The notes under the pieces were generated by a model that did not search any database, was not told the origin of the DNA, and saw nothing but the letters and a program-made list of their open reading frames with translations. Of a stretch of DNA of 64,000 nt, positions 10,342 through 21,089 are shown in pieces (the stretch's first letter is position 1; each line of letters opens with the position of its first letter). This DNA is from Leptasterias polaris (Eukaryota; Echinodermata; Asteroidea; Forcipulatida; Asteriidae): assembly GCA_037783415.1 (NCBI GenBank), contig JAZGTN010000069.1, forward strand, positions 2,666,001-2,730,000, read 5' to 3'. Made by a program: the position numbers and the translations under genes.

Positions 10342-11232
10342 TTAACCCTTTCAGCCCCAAGGGCGACTATAGTCGCCCAAGATAACACACAAAAAGCAAT
10401 CAAGCCTGAGCACACAGGACATTTGTTTAAAAAACTGTAGTTTTGTCCATGTTCACCCTCCATACCCAAGCTTACCATCATTGGAAAGAGTAAGAACGGA
10501 TCTTTCCAATGACCTTAAAATAAAATAGGGTTGTTATAGACCTTTCCATTGTTGATAAACAAAGTGCGCCGCTTGGCATGGACGGCCGAATGTTAGCAAA
10601 ACATTCAATTGTGTTAAAAAATATTGTTACCAAATTCAACATTTTCTGTAAAGAACTGAACTGAACTGAAATACCATTAATGATTGGTTGATTTGTTTTC
10701 AACAAATTCAACCCTATATTTGAGTATTTGTGTAACATTGCTACAAACTATATGGCTATCTGTTTTTGATTTGCAGTTGTGGCTTTCCATAGTTTTCCAA
10801 CCTCGGTTGGCAAAAACTCGGGCTGTGACGTTGCAATAGAAAGGTCTATTGTGCAATCGCTTCAAATTGGAGTAGAATGATCCGAAATGCCAAACACCTA
10901 CTGAGCGCCATTAGGTTGTGTGCAAAAAGGTGTTTGCGTTTACAGAACACACTAAGGAAATAAAGACCAAGAACAGTGGACATTTATTGGCTGATTTCGA
11001 TTTTGTTTTAAGTATATGAAAGGAAATTCAATAAGTAAGACAATTTGTATTACTGATTATGCTCTAAAATGAAATCTTCAAAGTAGTAATAGAGTTTGTA
11101 AAATCTAATTTTGAACACAAGCTTTCTGTTGTGTGAGAAAGTGTGCTTCATGCTTGAGTGGTCAAAGAATGTGGGCTCCAGCAGGTGTTTATAATATATT
11201 ATGTCAAAAGAACTTGTGGCTGAAAGGGTTAA
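10342..11232. mobile_element. piggyBac-like non-autonomous element (TTAA ends)
   Basis: TTAACCCTTTCAGCC at 10342-10356 is mirrored exactly by GGCTGAAAGGGTTAA at 11218-11232. Inverted repeats opening CCCTTT inside TTAA match the target preference and terminal style of the piggyBac superfamily. There is no transposase ORF. A smaller element is nested inside (10537-10848). Confidence 0.75.
10537..10848. mobile_element. Nested TA-flanked MITE
   Basis: TAGACCTTTCCATTG at 10537 and CAATAGAAAGGTCTA at 10834-10848 form imperfect terminal inverted repeats bounded by TA. The 312-bp body is non-coding. It sits wholly within the TTAA-flanked element and so inserted later. The TAGACCTT tip resembles that of MITE family D. 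Confidence 0.65.
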
Positions 11233-11835
11233 TGAAGTGACGGTTTATTTATTATTTTGTGCAGTTGTACGTGCAGGTACATGGTTTTCCATTCTTCTGC
11301 AAAGTGTCAAAAAGACTGTGACGTCATCAGCACTATAAATCCATGTTTTAATTCAAAAACTAGCGATCTATACATACTAACGGTTGGCTAGCGCGTGTGG
11401 CCGCTCACCCAATGTCCGATGATGTCACTCCACACCATGTTTGGACATAGGGGCCTAGATAAGATTGGCCTGACCAGTGACAAGCCATTTGGGAATACCA
11501 ATTCATCTTTCTGAATCCATCTTTCTGAATCCTGCACACCTTTAGAACGAGAATGAGCTGGCCCGGACGGGCTGCCCGGGCGACAGTCGCACATGTTGAA
11601 TGGACCATAGTGAGAATTCGACTCTCTGTCATGAATATGTATGAGGTACAGTCAAATACAATGGCTTATTATTATACAAAATTTAAATCCTTTGTCCAGT
11701 ATAATTACATGGCAATTATAACACTAGAAACACTAGAAGATATACCCGGACTGTTAATTTTTAGTAAACGCTTTGAAGCTGTTTTACAGTAGGCCTATAG
11801 CGCTCTCTTTGACGTAAAAACTAAAGCAGGAACTG
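11233..11835. other. Intergenic, nothing recognised
   Basis: A short GC-richer patch near 11,540-11,590 has no domain in any frame. Confidence 0.45.
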
Positions 11836-11922
11836 TCAATTTTTAATAAAACCTACAGAATTAGAAAGGTGAGTTAGTGATTATATTTATTTTTGTTTCA
11901 TTGTTTTAGGGGGGAGGCGCGG

Positions 11923-12714
11923 ATCCAGGATTTTTTTTAACGGGGGGCACAACGGTGCACGCAGGATTCTGTTTTTGTGGCTCAAATAAATTAAAGGGTT
12001 GGGGTCCGTCCGGGGGCCGGCCGTACGGCCCCTGGTGGGGTCCAGGGGCGAAGCTTTCTAGAAACTTTCTAAGCACTCCTGGAAAATGTTGCTCCTCCCT
12101 CTTGTAGACAATAAACCAAGGATTCTGTGTTTGTGGCTCAAATAAATTCAAGGGGTTTGGTCCAGGGGTGAAGCCCCGGTGGGAGTCCATCTGAGCTGTT
12201 GGCGTTTTGGGGTCGAAAAAATCAAGCCTCCGTGTGCCTAAATACAGAGGAAAATAAACACTTTCGAAGCACTTCTGATCCATATCATTCGCCTAATTTA
12301 ACTGGAAAATTTCCTGTAACATCGACGCGGGACTCCTAGAAAACTTGAATCCCACAAATCTCTCGAGTCTGTATTGCCGTCTCACAGTGATGCTCCCCCT
12401 CTTGTAGACAATAAACTGAATCGTCGGCAAGCGTTTTTGTTTTAAGTAATATTGTCTTAAGACAATCGGCTGCCTGTGGGCTAATTTGACAAGCAGTGAA
12501 TAGAAAAAACAAAAATAAACTAAAATAAGAAAGAAACAAAAACTACAAATACTATTATTTTAGACTATTGCTTCTCACCTTTCCTCCCACTTCTCTTCCC
12601 CGCTTTTTTTATTTTTTACAAATTTGTTTTTTCCCAATTTTTTTCTTCCCAATTTTGTTTTACCCGGGGGGAACGTCCCCCCCCCCTTGCCCCACCCCCC
12701 GATCCGCGCCTGGT
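11923..12714. mobile_element. Non-autonomous DNA element, ends AGGCGCGGATC
   Basis: AGGCGCGGATCCAGG at the left end and GATCCGCGCCT at the right end form inverted repeats next to G/C-rich tracts. The matching place in the inverted copy (~28,165-28,185) lacks the element and reads straight through, giving a paralogous empty site. An internal block (GTTTTTGTGGCTCAAATAAA-like) is repeated twice. No ORF is convincing. Confidence 0.75.
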
Positions 12715-13518
12715 AAGATTTCAACAACAACAGACAAGGGGACACAGTGGGGGAAATGTTGGTATTTTAATATAAAGAGCAATGGCCTATATGGTGATAA
12801 ACACTGTTAATGGTTTTGAAAAAAGAGAGACTAAAACTAAACAACAAAATAAAAAGACAGTTCATGCGTAGTATAGTGGATACCCAGAACACATTGCACA
12901 ATAACATTGAGCTGTCATCTGCTTACGACGTTAGTGTGTTTTCAAATTGAAATGTTTTCATCACAAAACTCTGGTAAATTACAGATTTCTCCGTTCAGTT
13001 TTTACATTTTAATTTATGGAAACTTAAAAGTATTTTGGCGCTTATCTATTTTTTGAAATTTTATAAAGAACAGCTTTTGGTAGCAAGTTTTGTCGTGACT
13101 GCAGTCCGATCTAGTTTTTTTTTAGTCGGTATAGCATGTATAGTGACTTAGTGTTTACTGTTGTTTAGAGTTTACCCGCCATCCCTGACTGACACTTTTG
13201 AAAAATTGATTTATGGCTAGACCTTTAATAAAAAAACATTGTCAACTTTTGATATTGTACCTGGCAGCAAACAAACCGGGTAAACCAATTTGACTTCAAT
13301 TCAACTCAACACTTAATTCCAATGCAAATATACATTTTTAAAGTAATTAAGGGAAGTTTAAATAAACTGAAAATAAAAGAACAATCATCATAATTATGAG
13401 ATACAATCAAAGCAATTTTAAATAAGTAAATCATAGCTTTAAACTCACATTCACGAGGTGTAAAATGTAAAGAGAAGTTACTCTTGATAATTAAACACAC
13501 AAAAATTACTCTTGATAA

Positions 13519-13689
13519 TAGACCTTACGCATATGACGTCATTTGAGTAGGGCGCCCTCACCTAGAGGTCAAAAGGAAGATGCTCATTGGCCAGTCTTGT
13601 GCGCCGCGCGTACAAATCAGCGCGTTTCCATTGTTTCATCATCAGTTTATCTCTAAGATGGCGGCTTGGTGACGTCAATGCATAAGGTC
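13519..13689 (+). mobile_element. MITE family D, copy 1 (CRE/YY1-like motifs)
   Basis: A 171-bp element with inverted ends (TAGACCTTACGCATATGACG / TGACGTCAATGCATAAGGTC). It holds TGACGTCA near both ends, AAGATGGCGGC at 13655-13665 and an ATTGG (inverted CCAAT). A short flanking block (ATTAAACACACAAAAATTA) occurs on both sides, partly as a local tandem duplication. It is absent from the paralogous unit at 26.7 kb. Confidence 0.85.
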
Positions 13690-14468
13690 GATTAAACACA
13701 CAAAAATTATATTCCAAAGAATCGTTCCCGTAATCTCAATGTGTTCAGAGAATGTGTGGTGCATGCAAAATGACAGGAAAATTATTTGGTAATAATGTTG
13801 TAATGCAAGTCTGGTCATGTGCATTTATTTATTTATCTTTTGATAGGACATTGGATTTCACCTGGCTCGTCTATTGCCACCTTAATAAGAGTTTTAATGA
13901 TTTTTCCTGAATGAATTTTGACAGATGTTGATCTGTTTCAAAACGAAAAGCTTACAAAACTTTTGCATAAAAATGCCATGGACAATGCACAATATGCAAA
14001 ATGGTTTGTTAATGGCTGATGGACATGAGACAATGTTGAGATCCCAACAATTAATTTTAGGTGTTTTTTTTGGCAGATTTGTATGCATCCCGCTAGTACA
14101 TGATGCCTGCTTCATGATTATTCTCTTTCAAAGAGAAACTTGCATAGCCCCATGGTCGAGTCACGTGCTTAAAGTGTTGGTTTGTTTATGAAGTGCGCCC
14201 TCCAGAGATCTCCAGGTCATATTAATACAGTTTTACACGGAGGGAGTTTCGATCTCAATTTCGTTTTCCAAATTTTACCTATAAATGTCCCTTTTATACA
14301 AACTATGACGCTGCACGGGTTATCTGGCTGTTCACCAAAGGCAGGAGAATCACTGAATGTTATAAAGGTATGTTTGAGATTGATATATAGGCAGATTTTG
14401 TCGGGGTTTTCTGTTTGTGTAATAATGGTGCATTTTACCATCACTCCCATCAGACGGCATCATCATCT

Positions 14469-14645
14469 ATTCTAAGCGCTTTCGTCAAGTGCATCTGACA
14501 TTGCGCACTCTGTAAGTTTCCTCCACTGTACTCTATCAGCTGCCAAGTGCCAGGTATTTCGGTTCTTGATGTTTAGGTCCGTGGCTTTCAGGTCTTCATT
14601 TATTCTTTTCAGCCATGTTGTTCTTTGATGTTTTACCATCAGACA
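14469..14645 (-). pseudogene. LINE 3' coding fragment (RTE/L1-like C-terminus)
   Basis: The minus strand reads QRTTWLKRINEDLKATDLN, then WHLAADRVQWRKL and a stop near 14,474. The W-x-x-x-I-x-x-DL...A-x-DR-x-x-WR pattern is characteristic of the C-terminal tail of endonuclease-bearing LINE polyproteins of RTE/L1-like lineages. No RT core is left upstream, so it is a short dead fragment. Confidence 0.7.
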
Positions 14646-14939
14646 GACGGCATGCCATAGGATAATTGACGTTTATATACGTGCAGATTAACTCGATCGT
14701 GTCAATGTAAACATACCAATTAATCCGTAGAGATATCTGTAATTATTTGATGTGTTTGGTCTGTATCCCTGCGCCAAACTGACGATGCCTGCAGCATGTT
14801 TCTTTCATCCATGCTCTTGACTTATCAGATTCTGAGCTATATATAGAATACATTTTTTTAAAAATTACGTACATATACATCATCACTTCACATCACATCA
14901 TCCTGTCTCCGAGCTCCCTCCACTAATCTTACTAACAAA

Positions 14940-15089
14940 GGGCATTTCTCAAACCTCGGCTTGGCCCGGGCTCCGTCTCCGGCTTGGGCTCCGTTAATAT
15001 TTTTTGCTGCAGCGTGTATTTGTACACGGTGGTTCAAACATCAGACGGTTGGAGCCGGAGCCCAAGCCGAGGTTTTTTTGAGAAAGGCC
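14940..15089. mobile_element. Fold-back element, ~150 bp
   Basis: GGGCATTTCTCAAACCTCGG...CCGGGCTCC on the left is mirrored by GGAGCCGGAGCCCAAGCCGA...GAGAAAGGCCC on the right: ~40-bp arms around a ~70-bp centre. GC-rich arms in an AT-rich setting suggest a small MITE. Confidence 0.7.
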
Positions 15090-15326
15090 CCAGGTAACAT
15101 TGTCATTGAGCCAACTGACTCCATAAACAGTTTCAGAAACCAGACTATTGAATATTGACCATCCACATTGCAAGACAACACAAACAAACTCACATTGACC
15201 CATGACCACTCATCCCTTTTCCGTGGCTGTAAAGTCTTTGCTAAGGAGGTGTCTTTCTTCACGTATAACAATTAAAAATATACAATTCACTACAACTAGC
15301 CCAATAAATAGGACCAATCCACTAAG

Positions 15327-15890
15327 GATACGATTGATTGATTGATTGATTGATTGAATTTATTCGGATAAAAATACAGCAAGAACATGCCAAAAATACA
15401 TACACAACAACAAGAGAAAAGACAATGAAATAAAAGAAACCAAAATAGAACACAAGATAAAAAATACTGCAAAAAAATTATCCAAGGATAGCCCCAAAAA
15501 GCCAATAACTTAGACTTATTTCCATTGGGGTCCTTACAAAAAACGACAAAAAACACCAACAAGAAATGGAAGTACCAAAAACAGACGAACCTAGTCAAGA
15601 GCAAAGATGAGTCATGGAAAACAAAGCAAGAGAACAAATACGAAGTGGATTGGCCCTATTTATGGGGCTCACTACAACAAGAGTGAGTGACGATGAATAA
15701 TGCATATATTGCAGTAACCAACACTGCACTAGTGTAGCAATACAAATATTGACTGCTTTGAGTATTATTGTTAAAACTACAACTCTAGAGGTGATCCTTT
15801 TGTGCATTTTATTTCCAAAGGCTAAGCCTCGAGAAAATAGACCGCTCAAGGGATCACCAAGGGAGTTCATGTAGTTTTAACTATAGGCTC
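15327..15890 (-). repeat. LINE 3'-end-like sequence with (GATT)n tail
   Basis: A (GATT)n run at 15,331-15,356 is joined to GAATTTATTCGGATAAAAATAC. On the minus strand this is an AATAAATTCAATCAATCAAT ending, a common LINE 3' terminus in marine invertebrates. No RT motif survives and the left part is unassigned. Confidence 0.45.
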
Positions 15891-16044
15891 TAGCACTAGC
15901 AGCACAAGCAGTCAGTAGTTTCAACTATAGGTTGTAGATGTTAAGCTGCTTTTGCTACACGTCAAGTAAATTGTATATCTGCATGTGTAGTTCGCATGGG
16001 TTTCTAGTAAAAATAAGACGTATCATGTGATGTGCTCTAAACCT

Positions 16045-16127
16045 AGCCCACATTGTTGGGCTGTCATGGCTCTCTTAACATCTGTCTTATAGTGTAAGAG
16101 AGCCATAACAGCCCAACAAGATGGGCT
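16045..16127. repeat. 83-nt hairpin-forming inverted repeat
   Basis: 33-nt arms (16045-16077 and 16095-16127) starting AGCCCA and ending TGGGCT pair at 30 of 33 positions around a 17-nt loop. It could be a tiny fold-back element or a transcribed hairpin; nothing in the sequence decides. Confidence 0.7.
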
Positions 16128-16129
16128 AC

Positions 16130-16818
16130 TCTAAACCAATCAAATTTCAAAAGGCAGAATCTTAGTACGGGACATGTAGGAAATATTGAATTGACACAGA
16201 AGTTGGCTTATAGTAGGTTATTTTTTATAATAATGGAAACGTTGTTGATGAGCAGTGTCTTATCTTGTTTTCTTGTTTATTTTCAGATTGATCATTAATT
16301 GACATGAAGGACCTACATTATTGTTGGTTTAGAGGCTCTAGCCAGCATGGCCATACTTGCTTACCAACATTGACAATTTGAATCAACAATCAGACTAAAT
16401 CTTTTCTCAGTGATCCCTCCATAGAAAGTCATATTAAAAAAAAAAATAATGGGATAGATACAAAAATCCCACTCATACATTTTCACTTAAGTCAAAAAAC
16501 TAAGGTTCCATGTTTTCGTATAAGATTGTATTTTTAGTCATAACAAGTGAAAATGGGTTGGGGGGGGGGCTTATCATCTTTCTCTTAATATAAAAAAAAC
16601 AAAAACTTTCTTTGGAGTAATCATTGAGTGAAAATAGAACTGGTAATTTTTAAAAGGTTTTGATTTTATTTATTTATTGTTTATGACTTTTCGATCTCTT
16701 TTTGACATTTCTCTGTAGTTGTATTTGTGTGATTGAATTCCAAACAAGTCCAGTCTGTGCCAACATCTGAGAAAGTCAACTCTACTATTGAGGGTCTTGC
16801 AGTGAAGTTGATGGAAAT
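16130..16818. other. Intergenic, nothing recognised
   Basis: AT-rich with a short G9 tract at ~16,560. No coding signal is seen. Confidence 0.5.
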
Positions 16819-16988
16819 ATACCTTATGCATATGACGTCATTTGAGTAGGGCGCCCTCACCTAGAGGTCAAAAGGAAGATGTTCATTGGCCAGTCTTGTG
16901 CACCGCGCGTACAAATCAGCGCGTTTCCATTGTTTCATCATCAGTGTACCTCTAAGATGGCGGCTTGGTGACGTCAATGCATAAGGTC
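16819..16988 (+). mobile_element. MITE family D, copy 2
   Basis: Nearly identical to the copy at 13,519 and in the same orientation. It keeps both TGACGTCA palindromes and AAGATGGCGGC. It differs by a handful of substitutions (for example GTTCATTGG for GCTCATTGG). Confidence 0.85.
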
Positions 16989-17212
16989 CATACAGAGTCG
17001 TGTTACTTTGAGGACCTCACCTGTTAGTGACAAAGCTGTGAGATGAGGCAGAAGTTGATCAAGAGTAGAGACACCTCAGAATAGACCCAGTTGATGAAGA
17101 GACATCCCCAGAGGTGGATAACAACAAGGTGTGCACCATGTTTTACGGGTAAAAGCATTATCTTTTTTGTCTTCAGTCTCTCTCTTTTGAGAACATGGAT
17201 TCTCTTAATATA

Positions 17213-17535
17213 AAGGCAGGGTACACTTTGGGTAATTATGAAAGGCCAGCATCCTTACTTGGTGTACCCCAAAATATGCATAAAATAACAAACCTGTGAA
17301 AAATTGGGCTCAATTAGTCATCAGTAAGCTGCAAGAAAATAATGAAAGAAAAAAACACCTTTAAGCTAAAAATTGTGTGCTTTCAGATGCCTAAAAAGGG
17401 CTTCATGCCTTTCAAGTCTTTCTCAGATTCAAAATTTGGAGGTGAAAACTACCTCTTGTGCTCTAAAACTACAGTTCTTTAGAGGGAGTCATTTCTCGCA
17501 ATATTTTATACTATCAGCAGCTCTTCAGAGCTCCT
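17213..17535 (+). mobile_element. MITE family B, left portion, merging into telomere-like array
   Basis: It matches the left ~320 bp of the complete copy at 32,166-32,536 (blocks TTGGTGTACCCC, AACAAACCTGTGAAAA, TTTTATACTATCAGCAGCTC). At ~17,535 the normal right end is replaced by a CCCTAA-rich array that keeps repeating the right-end motif ACCAAGTAAGTTTT. Confidence 0.75.
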
Positions 17536-18350
17536 GACCTTTAACCCTAACCCTAGCCCTTACAAAGTCAATTTATATATACATTATTTAAAGCGTTAGA
17601 TCAAAAGTCTTTACACCAGCCCTTACCTTTACCAAGTAAGTTTTAAGGCACAATGATTTAAAGCACATGATCAAAACCCTAACCCCCCCTCAAAAACCCT
17701 AAAACTAACCTTGACCCTAACCCTTACCAAGTGGGTACTTATGCTTTAACCCAAAAATTTGATCAGAAACCCTTACCCAAAACCCAATACTAACCCTCAC
17801 CCTTACCAATTAAATTGTTATGCTCATTAACCCTAAACTTTTGATCAATAATGCTAACCCTTACCAAATAAAAACCCTAACTCTAAACCCTAAACTCTAA
17901 CCCTAACACTAACCCTAACCCAACTTTGGACCAAAAACCCTAACCCTAACCCTAACCCTAACCTAACTTTGGACCAAAAACCCTAACCCTAACCCTACTT
18001 TGGATCAAAAACCCTAACCCTAACTAACCTAACCCTAACCCTAACCCTAACCCTACTTTGGATCAAAAACACTAACCCCAACCCAAAACCTAACCCTAAA
18101 CCTAACCCTGCTTTTTTTATCAAAAACCCTAACCCTAATTAAGTTAGTTTCTATGCTCATAATTGAAAACCTTTGATCAAAAACCTCAACCCTAACCCTA
18201 TTCCTAACCCTAACCCTTACCCTAACCCTTACCCTACTTTTGATCAAAAACACTAACCCTAACCCCAAACCCAACCCTAACCATAAACCTTACAAAGTAA
18301 GTCCTTCTGCTTACTAATTTTAAATGCTTGATAAAAACCCTACCCCTAAT
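17536..18350. repeat. Interstitial telomere-like (CCCTAA)n array with higher-order units
   Basis: Runs of CCCTAA alternate with CTTTGGATCAAAAA-type spacers. Longer units hold CCTTACCAAGTAAGTTTTTATGC plus a TTGATCAAAA block. The hexamer is the TTAGGG telomere repeat on the minus strand, but unique sequence flanks both sides, so it is internal. Confidence 0.9.
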
Positions 18351-19520
18351 GTGGAGGCAGTGATGTGTCGTCTTTGATGCAGTAACAGTAGAACGGTCCC
18401 TCCACACTAACTTTAGCTGTTCCTTTTACTTGAAAATGAAGACAGTCATGTTTTAATCAATATTATTTATTCTTGTGTGTACAGGAATAGTTCCAAATGG
18501 TCTCACAGGGAGCTTTGGAATCTACCACAGGGAGCTTTGGAATCTGCAGAATGCAACCACACACCTTGCATAACTGATATTTTGAAGTATGGAATGCTGA
18601 CGAAAGCAGAATAGATAACATTGTAGATAACACAGATGGAATACCAAATATTCTGCATCGGACTGTCCCAAGGATACATAATTGTGCTCTGTAGAACTGT
18701 TGGTGCTTCGCATTACAACTCATCTTGAAGATTTTTTATATCAAGACATTAAGTCTGATTCCAGTAAATATCTTGTTCTGGATGTAAAGGATCAAAGTTC
18801 TCCGGATATATATTAAGCTCTTATTTATATGTTTATTTCAAATAATAAAGTAATTGATCATGAAATATCCTAGCAAAAATTAGTAAGTATATCATTTTGG
18901 TAACATAATGAGAAATACACAAAAAAAGTTACAAAGGATGACCATTGTTCAAGTAAACGTTTTTTTAATAACCATTTATTTTATGTTCATTAAAATTGCT
19001 CGACAAATTATGACTTCTGATTTTAAAATTAATAATTAAAATTACAAGTTAAAAGTTTTGAATACTAATGTTCATTTCAAGATTTTGATATTTTAAGAAG
19101 AAAACCATGAAAAACGCTTCAAAATTAATTGTTAAAAATATGTTGTTTTAATTTTTTTGCAAACAATGTTTTAAATAAAAAGGTACACTTTCAGCATCTT
19201 AACTTTCCTGATTGGTTTTTGTTAATTTACTTTCTAACTTGCCAATAATAATTTTATAAACAGACTGTTTTTAAAAAAAAATTAGCAAAGACACAACAAA
19301 TATAAAATATTACCTAATTTAAGGGAAATGTAATCTCCGTTATCATGGGGAAACTTTTTTTTTTAAGTGGTTTTAAATAACTATTTTTGCCGATGAGGGC
19401 GCCCTTTTAAAATAACTAATTTTCGCCGCGGAGGGCGCTCTTTTAAATAAAACGTAAAACGTGCGTTTATATAATATGCACCACGTGGCTGTAATATTTA
19501 TCACGGTTGCAAACTGTTGG
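18351..19520. other. Intergenic, very AT-rich
   Basis: No gene is seen. A GGGAGCTTTGGAATCT block is tandemly duplicated at ~18,508-18,545. An open minus-strand stretch at 18,460-18,720 has no recognisable domain and I do not call it. Confidence 0.5.
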
Positions 19521-19527
19521 TTTGTTG

Positions 19528-19625
19528 TGGGAGCGCCGATGGCCTAGCGGACAAGGTCGCGGTACGGAGAGAAAGATCGGACGTAAGACCTGCGAGTTCG
19601 AATCCCGGCAAGGACACAAGGTAAG
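19528..19625 (+). repeat. tRNA-like SINE head
   Basis: A-box-like TGGCCTAGCGG and B-box-like GAGTTCGAATCCCGG are spaced as in a tRNA with a long variable arm, but the ends do not pair as a 7-bp acceptor stem. I read it as a tRNA-derived SINE head or tRNA pseudogene. A GA-rich stretch follows (19,680-19,745). Confidence 0.55.
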
Positions 19626-20742
19626 AGTAAAAGGTATAAGGTAAACTAACATGCACGCACTAACAAGCACCACGCACAGGCACAGATGGGAGCGGACGAA
19701 AGAAGGAGGGGAGAGGTGGAGAGGAGAGAGAGAGAGAGGGGAGGGGTGGACAATTTTTATTTTTTTTTGCAATTTTTTGGAAAGAAAAAAAAAAAGTCTG
19801 AAAAACCGAAAATTAACGGTCTTTCATTTTTCTAAAATCGGCTGAAACGCACGCTCGTTAATTATTTTTCATTTTCATTAAAGAAATTTTTTTTAAAATG
19901 GAAACACCGAAATTGTCCACTAAAATTTTTGTTTTTGGAAAAGTAGACGCTGTAAAGCACCCTAATGTGCTTATTTCCGATGCTCAAACTGCTCTACTGC
20001 ATAAATTACGCATTTTTATCACAAAAAACCTTTGAATTTTTGCTTAAATACTAAAAATGTGCATTTTAAACGCCTTAACACTTCAACACCTTTTGAAGAT
20101 ACTAAACTTCACTAACTTACATTTTCATCATATTATAATTACACACAGAGTTCAGATCCGTCTGGTTTAAGTGAGGAGGTAGATTAAGGGCCTTAAACGT
20201 TGTACATTACAGTTTACAAACATAATCACGTAATTTTCAACTTTAAAGGTTACAATTTACCATGGAGGTAGACCTCCATGCATTTACGATGGCTAAAAAA
20301 CACATTCAAATATGCAAATATGTTAGAATATAAATGATTCCCATGATTGACATAAAACTACAACTTTAATGAAAATTTACAAGTTTCGTCCAGTGATAGC
20401 TTTATCTGAAACACTTCACAATATCTTATGTTTAAACATGGTTTTTTAAAGCAAAACGAAGGATGGGAGTTCTATTTATTCCTATAAATTTCTCTAAACC
20501 TTCACGACAAATTTGACATGTTTTTTACCTCCATAACAAATTTGAGTCCACAGAGCAATTATGGTCAAGTACCACTTTCATGTAGTATCATTGTGAGTTG
20601 TTCATTTGAGACAGGGCACCAGACAATAATGGTCACTGAATGATTAATTGCACCGATTACTAGAGTCTAAACTGGGGAAAACGTCCTTTTTAGTAAGTGT
20701 AAAATTTGCATAGTGGAAAGCAAATTTGTTTCTTAATTTATC
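19626..20742. other. Intergenic, AT-rich, nothing coding
   Basis: A near-perfect 20-nt palindrome CATGGAGGTAGACCTCCATG lies at ~20,261. No other structure was recognised. Confidence 0.5.
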
Positions 20743-20747
20743 TTACC

Positions 20748-21074
20748 CTTTATAACAACGCTCTAAAAAACTCGGCAAGGCATATATGTTAGCCAGTAAT
20801 GCGACCGGGAGTCTTTTAAATGCCCTATTTCTACGGCCAGAAAAACTTTCGAACGCTCTTGAAGACGCCCAGTTTATCTGGCCAAGTAAATACAAAAGTT
20901 TTACATCAGAACCCAGTGTTGTGACTACACTGATTGGGCTGGTAGGCACGAGTTCTAAAACTTGAAAACCTGACCAACACTCATCCAATGTTACAACATT
21001 GCCGACAGGTAATTTATTTTCCAGACACTCCGGCCCTGTCCTGAGAGAATGATTGACACTACTTTTGAGATCCT
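20748..21074 (-). CDS. Possible orphan exon, unknown protein
   Basis: The minus strand has ~108 open codons from a stop near 21,085 down to a consensus donor (AAAGGGTAAGATAA, about 20,750). The translation is balanced and not simple-sequence (motifs LRTGPECLENKLPVGN, LDECWSGFQVLELVP, LLANIYALPSFLERC). GC is clearly higher than in the flanks. No convincing polypyrimidine tract precedes it, no ATG opens it and I do not recognise the family. It could be an internal exon, a decayed transposon fragment or chance. Confidence 0.3.
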
Positions 21075-21089
21075 TTCTCTATACATTGT

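Larger units (their letters stand above)
11836..14068 (-). repeat. Inverted ~2-kb duplicated unit, copy A (LINE-derived)
   Basis: The reverse complement of this block matches 26,290-28,235 along most of its length: the 11.84-11.92 kb edge, 12.72-13.48 kb and 13.72-14.07 kb. Copy A alone carries a DNA element (11,923-12,714) and a family D MITE (13,519-13,689). The unit includes remnants of a LINE reverse transcriptase C-terminus on the minus strand. Confidence 0.8.

Noticed and set aside
12568..12810. 80-aa ORF
   Set aside because: Pyrimidine- and C-rich terminal part of a DNA element; Pro/Phe-rich translation is compositional.
17536..18350. Chromosome end (telomere)
   Set aside because: Repeats are degenerate, mixed with other units, and unique sequence lies on both sides.
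18460..18723. Minus-strand 86-aa ORF
   Set aside because: No domain, overlapping alternative frame of similar quality, duplicated GGGAGCTTTGG block inside.
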